64,000 bases of DNA. It comes from Flavobacterium agri (lineage in GTDB: Bacteria; Bacteroidota; Bacteroidia; Flavobacteriales; Flavobacteriaceae). Position 1 is the first letter of the stretch; the number at the start of each line of letters is the position of its first letter. The stretch covers positions 680,905-744,904 of the forward strand of contig NZ_JACBJI010000001.1 of NCBI RefSeq assembly GCF_013401995.1, given 5' to 3'. Shown piece by piece: positions 36,414 to 44,905 of this stretch. The notes under the pieces are model-generated. The model did not search any database. It saw only the letters and a program-made list of their open reading frames with translations, and was not told the origin of the DNA. The translations under genes were made by a program, and so were the position numbers.

Positions 36414-36421
36414 CAAATTTA
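36414..36421 (-). promoter_or_regulatory. TAnnTTTG -7 element for acs
   Basis: Reads TAAATTTG on the minus strand, 22 nt upstream of the acs start. A TTTG lies 24 nt further upstream (36446-36449 region), a slightly long spacing for the -33 element. Confidence 0.6.
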
Positions 36422-36464
36422 AGCATCCGCGGGTTTCGGCACTAACAAATGCGCGCCAAATGCG

Positions 36465-36692
36465 TCATAATTTTCGGTTGTCGTATTCGCCTTTGAGCGC
36501 GTACCATCCGAAAATCGCCAATCCGGCCACGATCAAAGGCGTGAGCACGAAAAGGATGATGATTCCGAACACGAGGTCTTCCTGTTTTCCCGTCGACAAT
36601 TTGGGCAATCCGAAGTTGAAAATGCCGAAATAGGCAGCGGCGAGCGCCAATCCTATCCAAACGATGCCGAGTATTTTTTTGAGTGCGTCCAT
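36465..36692 (-). CDS. small two-helix membrane protein (DUF6814-like)
   Basis: 75 residues with two hydrophobic segments (about 8-28 and 42-64) and a conserved-looking connecting segment (GLPKLSTGKQEDLVFG). The resemblance to DUF6814 is from memory and not certain. It starts immediately after the MFS gene stop (1 nt between) and precedes acs, so it is probably a small partner of that transporter, as small membrane subunits often accompany acetate or organic acid permeases. This role is inferred. Confidence 0.75.
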   Translation of the reverse strand: MDALKKILGIVWIGLALAAAYFGIFNFGLPKLSTGKQEDLVFGIIILFVLTPLIVAGLAIFGWYALKGEYDNRKL

Positions 36693-36693
36693 A

Positions 36694-38211
36694 TCAGTCG
36701 TGTTGCGTGGTGTCTTTTTTGGTGAGGTAAATGAGTCCTATCGTGAAACTTATAGAAGCGATGATGATCGGATACCACAAGCCTTCGAGGTAAAATTCCA
36801 CGTCTGCGGCTTCTTTGGCGTTCGTCACGAGATAAGTCGAAATCGCGGGAAGCAATCCGCCGAAAATCCCGTTGCCGACGTGATACGGAAGCGACATCGA
36901 CGTATACCTGATCTTAAGCGGGAACATCTCGACGAGAAAAGCCGCGATCGGTCCGTAGACCATAGTGACGAAAATGACTTGAATCCAAACCAGAAAAACC
37001 AATGTCCATTTATCGGATTCGTTTGCGGTAACCGTCGCTTTGCTTTCCTTGAATTCGCCTCGTCCGAGAGGTTGGGATTCATCGAAATGATAAGTCGTTT
37101 TTACTGAAGCGGCAGTTCCGTCGGTATATCCTGTAGAAGAAACGAAATACACTTCGCCTTTTTCGAGATTCATTCCAGCCGGTAAACCATCGGTCTCGGT
37201 GCGCGTCTTGCTTGCGAGATCGACCGTTTGATACATCGTCTTATAAATAGGTCGATATAACAAAATGGCTAACAACATTCCCGTCAACATGATCGTTTTG
37301 CGTCCGATCTTGTCGCTTAACCATCCGAAAACCACAAAAAACGGCGTTCCGAGCAATAAGGCGATCCCGAGCAACGCATCGACCTGGTTAGACTCGATGT
37401 TCATCACGGTCTTGAGGAAACTCATCGCGTAAAATTGTCCCGTGTACCAGACCACGCCTTGCCCCATCGTGGCTCCGAAAAGCGCGAGCAGCACGAATTT
37501 GAGGTTGTATTTGTTGCCGAAACTTTCCTTTAGCGGATTCGTACTCGTCTTTCCCTCGGCCTTTGCTTTTGAAAACGCGGGCGATTCGTGCATTTTTTTA
37601 CGGATTTGATACGACACGAGTACCATGAGGATCGAAATCCAGAACGGAACGCGCCAGCCCCATTCGTCAAACGCTTCGGGAGAAAGCACCGTTTTGGTGG
37701 CCAGGATCACGACGAGCGAAACGAAAAGGCCGACGGTTGCGGTAGTTTGTATCCACGACGTCCAATAACCGCGTTGGTCTTTGGGAGCATGTTCGGCCAC
37801 ATAGGTCGCGGCGCCTCCGTATTCGCCTCCGAGCGCCAAGCCTTGCAGCAATCGCAGCAACAGCACCAAAATCGGAGCGGTATACCCAATGGTCTCGAAA
37901 CTCGGCACGCATCCTATAAGGAATGTCGCGCCGCCCATGAGCAGCAACGTGACCATGAACGTATATTTGCGTCCGATCAGATCGCCCAACCTGCCAAAGA
38001 ACAGCGCACCGAACGGTCGCACGACGAAACCGGCTGCAAATGTGGCGAGTGTCGATAAAAAGGCTGCTGTCGGATTGTCGGACGGGAAGAATTTGGTCGA
38101 AATCACGACGGCAAGGCTTCCGAAAATATAGAAATCATACCATTCGATCAAAGTACCCATCGATGAAGCCGAAATGACTTTCCAGATACCGCGCGTAGAT
38201 TTGTCCCTCAT
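36694..38211 (-). CDS. MFS transporter, metabolite:proton symporter type
   Basis: 505 residues, twelve predicted helices. TLIEWYDFYIFGSLAVVIS at the start, GRLGDLIGRKYTF between helices 2 and 3, and LGGEYGGAATYVAEHAPKDQRGY are typical of the MHS/ProP-like family. An unusual hydrophilic insertion of about 75 residues (~325-398) separates two C-terminal helices and should face the periplasm; the family normally has a short loop there. Substrates of relatives are organic acids and osmolytes. It is followed by a small membrane protein and acs, suggesting acetate or another carboxylate. A TAAATTTA element lies about 20-30 nt upstream. Confidence 0.9.
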   Translation of the reverse strand: MRDKSTRGIWKVISASSMGTLIEWYDFYIFGSLAVVISTKFFPSDNPTAAFLSTLATFAAGFVVRPFGALFFGRLGDLIGRKYTFMVTLLLMGGATFLIGCVPSFETIGYTAPILVLLLRLLQGLALGGEYGGAATYVAEHAPKDQRGYWTSWIQTTATVGLFVSLVVILATKTVLSPEAFDEWGWRVPFWISILMVLVSYQIRKKMHESPAFSKAKAEGKTSTNPLKESFGNKYNLKFVLLALFGATMGQGVVWYTGQFYAMSFLKTVMNIESNQVDALLGIALLLGTPFFVVFGWLSDKIGRKTIMLTGMLLAILLYRPIYKTMYQTVDLASKTRTETDGLPAGMNLEKGEVYFVSSTGYTDGTAASVKTTYHFDESQPLGRGEFKESKATVTANESDKWTLVFLVWIQVIFVTMVYGPIAAFLVEMFPLKIRYTSMSLPYHVGNGIFGGLLPAISTYLVTNAKEAADVEFYLEGLWYPIIIASISFTIGLIYLTKKDTTQHD

Positions 38212-38337
38212 AATTAGTTGGTTTGGTTCCTAAATTTAGAAAAAAATTCCACAGTCGATAATTTCTTTGCCGATTGCGGAAAAAATCGAAAAAATAAAGC
38301 CCGATTTTTATTTAATTTGTGAAAACAACCAACCAAC

Positions 38338-38943
38338 ATGCAATTCGATCCCGAAACGCTCGACCAATCGGCCGTTTACAAACTGCTTACCGGATCGGTA
38401 ATCCCGCGTCCTATCGGATGGATTTCGAGCATTAGCGAAGACGGAATCAACAACCTCGCCCCTTTCTCGTTTTTCAACGCCATCGGCGAAGACCCGCCGC
38501 ACGTGATGTTTTCGACCGTGCGCGGAGGCGACAAAAACAAGGACACGCTTAACAACGTGCTCGCCACGAAACAGTTCGTCGTGAACATGGTCACCGAGGA
38601 AACCGTCGAGAAAATGAACCTCACGGCCTCGATCGTGCCACATGACACAGACGAATTCGTATTGGCCGGACTTACGCCGATCGCTTCACAAAAAGTAAAA
38701 CCGTTCCGCGTAGCCGAAAGCCCGATCCACTTCGAGTGTGAACTCGTGCATCATTTTGCGCTCGAGAACCATAAATACGGTGGTGCGGTGATGATGGTCG
38801 GAAAAATCGTGATGATGCATTTCGACGACAACGTATTACTCGACAACCATAAGATCAACCTTGAGACGTATCGACCTGTGGCCAGGCTTGCCGGCGCGAA
38901 CTATGCGAAATTGGGCGAGATTTTTACGATAAAAAGGTTGTGA
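38338..38943 (+). CDS. flavin reductase family protein (DIM6/NTAB-like)
   Basis: 201 residues, FMN-binding split barrel. VIPRPIGWISSISEDGINNLAPFSFFNAI is the flavin-binding signature, and RVAESPIHFECELVHHF is a later family element. Members reduce free flavins with NAD(P)H or act as small FMN oxidoreductases. It is the first plus-strand gene of the aromatic catabolism region, about 75 nt ahead of the fused monooxygenase, and could supply reduced flavin or act on a pathway intermediate. A near-perfect palindrome separates the two genes. Confidence 0.88.
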   Translation: MQFDPETLDQSAVYKLLTGSVIPRPIGWISSISEDGINNLAPFSFFNAIGEDPPHVMFSTVRGGDKNKDTLNNVLATKQFVVNMVTEETVEKMNLTASIVPHDTDEFVLAGLTPIASQKVKPFRVAESPIHFECELVHHFALENHKYGGAVMMVGKIVMMHFDDNVLLDNHKINLETYRPVARLAGANYAKLGEIFTIKRL

Positions 38944-38964
38944 TTGACTTGGATTCTTTAAACA

Positions 38965-38997
38965 AGACCTCAAAGGTTTTGAAAACCTTTGAGGTCT
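38965..38997. repeat. 33-bp palindrome between flavin reductase and monooxygenase genes
   Basis: AGACCTCAAAGGTTTT (38965-38980) and its exact complement (38982-38997) around a single G. It resembles short intergenic palindromes widespread in Flavobacterium. It may act as a terminator or mRNA-stability hairpin after the flavin reductase gene, although no U-tract follows. Confidence 0.75.
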
Positions 38998-39018
38998 CGA
39001 ATAAACAATAAACAAAAA

Positions 39019-41328
39019 ATGAAAATAACGGTAATCGGCGGCGGACCAGGCGGCCTCTACTTTTCCATCCTGCTCAAAAAAGCGCTTCCGCAGACGCAAA
39101 TCGATATTTACGAACGCAACAAAGCCGATGACGCTTTCGGTTTTGGTGTGGTTTTTTCGGATGAAACGTTGAGCGAATTCCTATCGCGCGATCCAAAATC
39201 ATACGAACTCATCCGAACGAATTTCGCATATTGGGACGAACTCGACGTAGCGCGCGACGGCGAAATCGTACGAATCACGGGCAACGGTTTCTGCGGCTGT
39301 TCACGCAAAACATTGCTTCAATTGTTGCAACAACGCTGCAACGAAGAAGGCGTCAATTTGCATTTCGAAGCCAATGTTTCGGATCTGTCGCAATTTTCGG
39401 ATTCCGACTACATCATAGCCGCAGACGGCATCAACAGCCAAATCCGTGAACAGTTCGCTTCGGAATTCGGCACGAAAATAAAACTGCAGCGCAACAAATT
39501 CGTGTGGCTCGGCTCGACCAAACCGCTCAATGCGTTCACGTATTTTTTCCGTTCAACGGATTTCGGCGCATTTGTCGCCCATACCTACCAATACGAACAA
39601 GGCAAAAGCACCTGGATTTTCGAATGCACGCCCGAAACCTGGGAAAAAGCGGGGTTCGTGACCGAAGACGAAGCAGGTACGATCGCCAAACTTTCGGAGA
39701 TTTTCAAAGAGGAACTCGACGGCCACGGTTTGATTTCGAACCGATCCCATTGGCGTCAATTCCCAACAATCACCAACGAAAAATGGCACCACGATAACAT
39801 GGTTTTGCTCGGTGATGCCAAAGCGACGGCCCACTACTCTATCGGTTCGGGAACCAAACTCGCGATGGAATGCGCGATAGGCCTAGCCGATTCGATCATA
39901 AAATTCGGACCTGACAAGCAAAATGCGTTTGCACATTACGAATCGACAAGAAGAAACCGCGTTGAGCAAATCCAGCACGCTGCGGGCGTTTCCCTCGATT
40001 GGTTCGAGCATATGGACCGCCACATGCAACACGACTTCTACCAATTTGCTTTCGGGGTCATGACGCGAGCCAAAAAGGTCACGTTCGAGAATTTGCAGCT
40101 GCGCGATCCGTCGTTCACCCAAAAAGTATTGACCGAGTTCAATTGTGCAATCGGGAATTTCAAAGTAAGCGTTCCTGCGGCTTTTACCGGATTCGACCTT
40201 CGCGGCATGCATCTCAAAAACCGAATCGCGATGTCGGCTATGAGCCAATATTCAGCCGAAAACGGATTGGTTTCCGATTGGCATCTGGTACATTATGGCT
40301 CTCGTGCCACAGGCGGCGTCGGGCTTATCATTACCGAGATCACATCGGTTTCCGAAGAAGGACGGATTACTTTAGGTGACGCCGGAATTTACAATGAAGA
40401 ACAGACACTTGCGTGGAAAAAAATAGTTGATTTTATCCATCGCAACAGCAAATCGAAAATAGGAATACAACTTGGCCATTGCGGTCGAAAGGGTTCGGTC
40501 AAGCTACCGCAAAACGGACAATTCACCGTGCCTTTGGAAAACAACGGCTGGGACATCATGTCGGCCTCGGCAATTCCGTTCAACGATATCATGCCGACAC
40601 CTCGCGAAATGACCGTTTCGGACATGCACAAAGTTACGGCCGAATTCGTAAACGCCGCCGTAAATGCCGACGAAGCCGGTTTCGACATGATCGAATTACA
40701 AGCGCATCACGGCTTTTTGATCGCGTCTTTCCTGTCGCCTCTGACGAATATCCGAACCGACGAATATGGCGGAAGCATCGAAAACAGATTGCGTTTCCCA
40801 CTAGAAGTATTTACGGCCATGCGAGAAGTTTTCAACGCCGACAAACCCATGTCGGTGCGACTTACCGCTTGCGATTGGGCCGAAAACGGAATTACCGACG
40901 ACGAAGTCCTGATCATCGCCCAAGCTTTTAAAGAAGCCGGCGCGGACGTGATCGACGTTTCTTCGGGAAATACGGTTTCCCATCAAAAGCCCGAAGTCGG
41001 CAGGATGTGGATGACGCCTTTTTCGGACGCGATCCGCAACACGGTCCACATTCCGACGATTACGGCCGGTTTCATCCAGGATATCGACCAGATCAACACG
41101 ATTCTTTTGAACGGAAGAGCCGATCTCGTCGCGCTCGGGAAACCCTTGTTGCTCGACCCGAATTTTGTGCGTCATGCTCAGGCTTACGAGCAATTCCAGC
41201 CCGACGACATTCCGAACCAATATACGTTGGCCACGAATTCGTTGTTCCAGTTCAAAAAATCGGAGCGAAAGGAAAAAGAAGGCATGAAGAAAGCGCTCAA
41301 ACCCGAATCCCACAAAAAAACCAAATAA
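39019..41328 (+). CDS. fused aryl-CoA flavin monooxygenase / old yellow enzyme
   Basis: 769 residues from the ATG at 39019 (MKITVIGGGPGGLYFSILLK); the in-frame ATG at 38989 lies at the edge of the palindrome and adds nothing conserved. Residues 1-~380 are a class A flavin monooxygenase with the GGGPGG motif and VLLGDAKATAHYSIGSGTKLA. Residues ~390-740 are an OYE-family FMN barrel (MSAMSQYSAENGLVSDWHL; LQAHHGFLIASFLSP; DEYGGSIENRLRF). The same fusion is known as 2-aminobenzoyl-CoA monooxygenase/reductase and as salicylyl-CoA 5-hydroxylase. Expected to hydroxylate, and perhaps partly reduce, an ortho-substituted benzoyl-CoA made by the ligase encoded next. Confidence 0.92.
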   Translation: MKITVIGGGPGGLYFSILLKKALPQTQIDIYERNKADDAFGFGVVFSDETLSEFLSRDPKSYELIRTNFAYWDELDVARDGEIVRITGNGFCGCSRKTLLQLLQQRCNEEGVNLHFEANVSDLSQFSDSDYIIAADGINSQIREQFASEFGTKIKLQRNKFVWLGSTKPLNAFTYFFRSTDFGAFVAHTYQYEQGKSTWIFECTPETWEKAGFVTEDEAGTIAKLSEIFKEELDGHGLISNRSHWRQFPTITNEKWHHDNMVLLGDAKATAHYSIGSGTKLAMECAIGLADSIIKFGPDKQNAFAHYESTRRNRVEQIQHAAGVSLDWFEHMDRHMQHDFYQFAFGVMTRAKKVTFENLQLRDPSFTQKVLTEFNCAIGNFKVSVPAAFTGFDLRGMHLKNRIAMSAMSQYSAENGLVSDWHLVHYGSRATGGVGLIITEITSVSEEGRITLGDAGIYNEEQTLAWKKIVDFIHRNSKSKIGIQLGHCGRKGSVKLPQNGQFTVPLENNGWDIMSASAIPFNDIMPTPREMTVSDMHKVTAEFVNAAVNADEAGFDMIELQAHHGFLIASFLSPLTNIRTDEYGGSIENRLRFPLEVFTAMREVFNADKPMSVRLTACDWAENGITDDEVLIIAQAFKEAGADVIDVSSGNTVSHQKPEVGRMWMTPFSDAIRNTVHIPTITAGFIQDIDQINTILLNGRADLVALGKPLLLDPNFVRHAQAYEQFQPDDIPNQYTLATNSLFQFKKSERKEKEGMKKALKPESHKKTK

Positions 41329-41344
41329 ACCCAACACGGATTCG

Positions 41345-41372
41345 CGGCATTCGTGCAATTCGTGGCTAAAAC
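41345..41372. repeat. half copy of the cacgaatt-type intergenic repeat
   Basis: Contains GGCATTCGTGCAATTCGTGG, matching the right arm of the inverted repeat at 51883-51941 and the copy at 56991-57080. The left arm is lacking. It fills most of the 52-nt gap before the CoA ligase gene. Confidence 0.6.
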
Positions 41373-41380
41373 AAAAAGGT

Positions 41381-42988
41381 ATGGCTTACCTCGATCATTT
41401 CGCCCAAAACCATCTTCCTCCAAAAGAATTGATGGCCGACATCATCCTTGACGATCCCGATTTCCGATTCCCGGACGAACTCAATTGCGTCGATTACCTA
41501 CTCGACCGCCACATCCGCGAAGGGAATGTCGACAAGATTGCGATACACACTTTTGACGGCAACTGGACATTCGGGCAGCTTTTCGAAAAGGCGAACCAGA
41601 TTGCCCATGTACTCACAAATGATTTGGATTTCGTTTCGGGCAACCGTGTCATGATCCGTTCGGCGAACAACCCGATGTTCGTGGCTTGCTGGTTCGGGAT
41701 TCTCAAAGCCGGCGGAATCGTCGTGGCCACGATGCCGCTTTTGCGCGAAAAGGAGCTTACCGTGATGTGCGACAGCGCCGAAATCTCACATGTGTTCTGC
41801 GATGCGCGGCTGCTCGAGGAAATGATCGCTGTGAAATCGGATTTTTTGAAAAAGATCTGCGCGTTTGACGGAACCGGAAACAATCCATCGGAATTGGAGC
41901 GTCTGATGCACGACAAACCGACATCTTTCGACAATTTCAATACGGCTTCGACCGACATCAGCCTTATCGGATTCACTTCGGGAACGACCGGAAAGCCCAA
42001 GATGACGTCGCATTACCACAAGGACGTACTCTTGATTTGCGAGGCGTTCCCTAAATATTCGCTTCAACCGACGCCCGACGATATTTTTACGGGAAGTCCG
42101 CCGCTCGGGTTTACTTTCGGGCTTGGCGGCATGGTGTTGTTCCCGTTTTATTTCGGGGCATCGACTTTTTTGATCGAGAAAGCGTCTCCCGATATGTTGC
42201 TCAAAGCCATTTCGGAACACAAAATCACGATCTGTTTTACCGCTCCGACGGCGTATCGCGTGCTTACGACGCTTGTCAGTGATTTCGACATATCGTCGCT
42301 GCGCAAATGCGTTTCGGCCGGGGAAACCTTGCCTTTAAAAGTCTGGAACGATTGGCACGAAGCAACAGGACTCAAAATCATTGACGGTATCGGATCGACC
42401 GAAATCCTGCACATTTTCATCTCGTCTTCCGAAGAAAACATGAAACCCGGCGCTACCGGATTGGCCGTACGCGGATACGAAGCGAAAATCGTCGACCACC
42501 TCGGAAACGATTTGCCTTCGGGTCATGCCGGACGACTTGCGGTGCGCGGCATCACGGGTTGCAAATACCTCAATGCGCCCGACAAGCAACGCGAATACGT
42601 CGAGAACGGCTGGAACATCACCGGAGACATCTTCAAATGCGACGAAGACGGCTATTTCTGGTTTGTGGCCAGAGGTGACGACATGATCATTTCGTCGGGT
42701 TACAACATATCGGCCATCGAGGTCGAGAGCGTGTTGCTCGGCCATCCCGAAATCGCCGAATGTGCCGTCACCGCCGCACCGGACGAAGAACGCGGCATGT
42801 TGGTTTGCGCCCATGTCGTCCTTAAGGATCTGGACGCCGCCTGTGCCGAAAAAGCCAAAGAAATCCAGGAATGGTTCAAATTGGCGGCCGCACCTTATAA
42901 ATACCCGAGAATCGTTAACTTTATAGACCAGCTTCCGAAGACGGAAACTGGCAAAATCCAACGTTTCAAACTCAAACAGACATCATGA
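41381..42988 (+). CDS. 2-aminobenzoate/benzoate-type CoA ligase
   Basis: 535 residues, AMP-forming. The N-terminus (DHFAQNHLPPKELMADI; ELNCVDYLLDRHIREGN) matches the pattern of proteobacterial 2-aminobenzoate-CoA ligases. The P-loop is IGFTSGTTGKPKMTSHYHKD, then DGIGSTEILHIFISS and WNITGDIFKCDEDGYFW; the catalytic C-terminal Lys is in KTETGKIQRFKLK. Activates an aromatic acid (anthranilate, salicylate or benzoate) with ATP and CoA. The monooxygenase encoded before it uses aryl-CoA, which is the strongest hint to its substrate. The stop overlaps the next start by 4 nt. Confidence 0.9.
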   Translation: MAYLDHFAQNHLPPKELMADIILDDPDFRFPDELNCVDYLLDRHIREGNVDKIAIHTFDGNWTFGQLFEKANQIAHVLTNDLDFVSGNRVMIRSANNPMFVACWFGILKAGGIVVATMPLLREKELTVMCDSAEISHVFCDARLLEEMIAVKSDFLKKICAFDGTGNNPSELERLMHDKPTSFDNFNTASTDISLIGFTSGTTGKPKMTSHYHKDVLLICEAFPKYSLQPTPDDIFTGSPPLGFTFGLGGMVLFPFYFGASTFLIEKASPDMLLKAISEHKITICFTAPTAYRVLTTLVSDFDISSLRKCVSAGETLPLKVWNDWHEATGLKIIDGIGSTEILHIFISSSEENMKPGATGLAVRGYEAKIVDHLGNDLPSGHAGRLAVRGITGCKYLNAPDKQREYVENGWNITGDIFKCDEDGYFWFVARGDDMIISSGYNISAIEVESVLLGHPEIAECAVTAAPDEERGMLVCAHVVLKDLDAACAEKAKEIQEWFKLAAAPYKYPRIVNFIDQLPKTETGKIQRFKLKQTS

Positions 42989-44568
42989 GAAAAGTTTTTC
43001 TGGTTTTCACGGCAACCGCTTTGGTCCTCACTGCAATTTTGGCATACGTGAACTGGAAATTCTTGTTTCTGCTCGTTTTTTTTCTGCCGCTTATCGGTAT
43101 GGGATTGTTCGATATGTACCAATCGAGACACGCGATCCGCAGGAATTTCCCGCTTGTGGGCAGATTGCGTTACCTTTTGGAATCGATCGGACCTGAAATA
43201 CGTCAATATTTTGTAGAAACCGACATTGCCGGACGTCCGTTCGACCGTTTACAACGCGGTTTGGTCTACGCGCGAAGCAAAAAAGAACTCGACACGAAAC
43301 CGTTCGGCACACAACTTAACGTGTACGACGAAGGTTATCAATGGATCAACCACAGCATCAAAGCCATCGCTTTTCAGGACATAGACGAAAATCCGAAAGT
43401 ACAGATCGGCTCTTCACAATGTACCAAGCCTTATATGGCAAGCCTTTTCAACATCAGCGCGATGAGTTACGGTTCGTTGAGCCAGAACGCAATCATTGCT
43501 TTGAATTCGGGCGCCAAGCAAGGAGGGTTTTTCCACAATACGGGCGAAGGCGGGCTTTCACCCTATCACCTCGACAACGGAGGAGACGTCGTCTGGAACA
43601 TCGGTACGGGCTATTTCAGCTGTCGCGACGAATACGGCAATTTCTCACCTGAACATTTCGCTGCGCGCGCCACGCTCGACAATGTCAAGATGATCGAGAT
43701 CAAGTTCTCGCAAGGCGCAAAACCGGGACACGGCGGGATTCTTCCGAAAGAGAAAGTCACCGATGAAATTGCGGCAATCCGTTTGGTCAAAAAAGGAGGC
43801 GATATCATCTCTCCGCCCAAACATTCGGCTTTCAAGACGCCTTTGGAATTGATGGATTTCGTGAAAACGCTACGCCTTCTGTCTGGCGGAAAACCGATCG
43901 GCATGAAAATCTGCATCGGCAACAAATCGGAGTTCATCGCGATCTGCAAAGCCATGATCGAAACCAAGACGTATTTCGATTTCGTCACGGTAGACGGTGG
44001 CGAAGGCGGAACAGGCGCCGCTCCTATCGAATATTCCGATCATGTAGGCATGCCGTTGCGCGATGCGTTGGCCTTCGTTTACGATTGCCTCAACGGATTC
44101 GGCCTCAAAGACCAAATCAAGATCATCGCGAGCGGAAAAATCATCAGCGGATTCGACATTATCCGTGCGCTTTCGATGGGTGCCGATTTGTGTAATTCCG
44201 CACGCGGGATGATGTTCGCGCTAGGCTGTATCCAAGCTTTGCAATGTCATGCCAACACCTGTCCGACGGGCGTTGCGACCCAAGATCCGAAACTCGTAAG
44301 CGGGCTCGACCCGAATCTCAAGAGCGTACGTGTGGCCCGATACCAACACGAAACCGTCAAATCGGCTATGGAGCTTATGGCTTCGGCGGGAATCGACCAT
44401 CCGGACAAGGTGGGACGCGACGTAGTGAGTATGCGCATCGACAAGACCAACATCCGCACGTTCGCCGAATTGTTTCCCGAACTCAAGCCTGGATGCATGC
44501 TGCAGCCGGAAACCGTTCCCGACAAATTTTTTTACGATTGGAAGAAGGCGTCTTCCGCAACTTTCTGA
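42985..44568 (+). CDS. FMN-binding glutamate synthase-family protein
   Basis: 527 residues. One or two hydrophobic helices at 5-45 anchor it to the membrane. A GltS large-subunit-like TIM barrel follows: NISAMSYGSLSQNAIIALN, KPGHGGILPKEKVT, TVDGGEGGTGAAPIEYSDH. A C-x5-C-x4-C 3Fe-4S signature (Cys415, Cys421, Cys426 in CIQALQCHANTC) is present. The amidotransferase domain of true glutamate synthase is missing, as in archaeal-type and stand-alone homologues. It overlaps the CoA ligase by 4 nt, so it belongs to the aromatic pathway. If the substrate is anthranilate, it might assimilate the released ammonia, but electron-transfer or other roles are equally open. Confidence 0.9.
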   Translation: MRKVFLVFTATALVLTAILAYVNWKFLFLLVFFLPLIGMGLFDMYQSRHAIRRNFPLVGRLRYLLESIGPEIRQYFVETDIAGRPFDRLQRGLVYARSKKELDTKPFGTQLNVYDEGYQWINHSIKAIAFQDIDENPKVQIGSSQCTKPYMASLFNISAMSYGSLSQNAIIALNSGAKQGGFFHNTGEGGLSPYHLDNGGDVVWNIGTGYFSCRDEYGNFSPEHFAARATLDNVKMIEIKFSQGAKPGHGGILPKEKVTDEIAAIRLVKKGGDIISPPKHSAFKTPLELMDFVKTLRLLSGGKPIGMKICIGNKSEFIAICKAMIETKTYFDFVTVDGGEGGTGAAPIEYSDHVGMPLRDALAFVYDCLNGFGLKDQIKIIASGKIISGFDIIRALSMGADLCNSARGMMFALGCIQALQCHANTCPTGVATQDPKLVSGLDPNLKSVRVARYQHETVKSAMELMASAGIDHPDKVGRDVVSMRIDKTNIRTFAELFPELKPGCMLQPETVPDKFFYDWKKASSATF

Positions 44569-44581
44569 AACACCAAACAAC

Positions 44582-44855
44582 ATGATAAGAAATTTACTTT
44601 TATTGACGCTTCCGTTATTTGCGATGGCCCAAACGCCCACCGTGCAATGGACACAATCGCTCGGAGGATCTTCTTCGGACATGGCGACCGACTTGATCCA
44701 AACGGCCAACGGCGGCTCTGTGATGATCGGCGACGCCTGGTCCAACAACGGACAGGTTTTTGGCGCGCACGGCGAGAATGATATGTGGATGGTCTTATCA
44801 AGTGACCGTAAAGACTTCCGACAAAACGTTTTCGACCAAATTCATCAAAAAATGA
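44582..44855 (+). pseudogene. internally deleted paralogue of the following T9SS protein
   Basis: The first ~70 codons (MIRNLLLLTLPLFAMAQTPT; HGENDMWMV) parallel the start of the gene at 44906. The next ~22 codons in that frame are unrelated, but shifting frame at about 44793 gives SYQVTVKTSDKTFSTKFIKK followed by TGA at 44853-44855, which is the end of a T9SS sorting domain like that of the neighbour (SFTSKFIKK). An internal deletion of over 1 kb with a frame change therefore joined the first repeat to the C-terminal domain. A 99-codon frame survives to 44881, but it would lack both the repeats and the sorting domain. Confidence 0.8.
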
Positions 44856-44905
44856 TGTTTCGGAAATCGCAAAAATCCTAAGCGAAAAACAACACAACGA
44901 CACAT

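Noticed and set aside
44793..44881. Tail of the 99-codon frame after the T9SS signal peptide as a real short protein
   Set aside because: The tail is explained by out-of-frame reading of a T9SS sorting domain, so the surviving frame is a by-product of the deletion.
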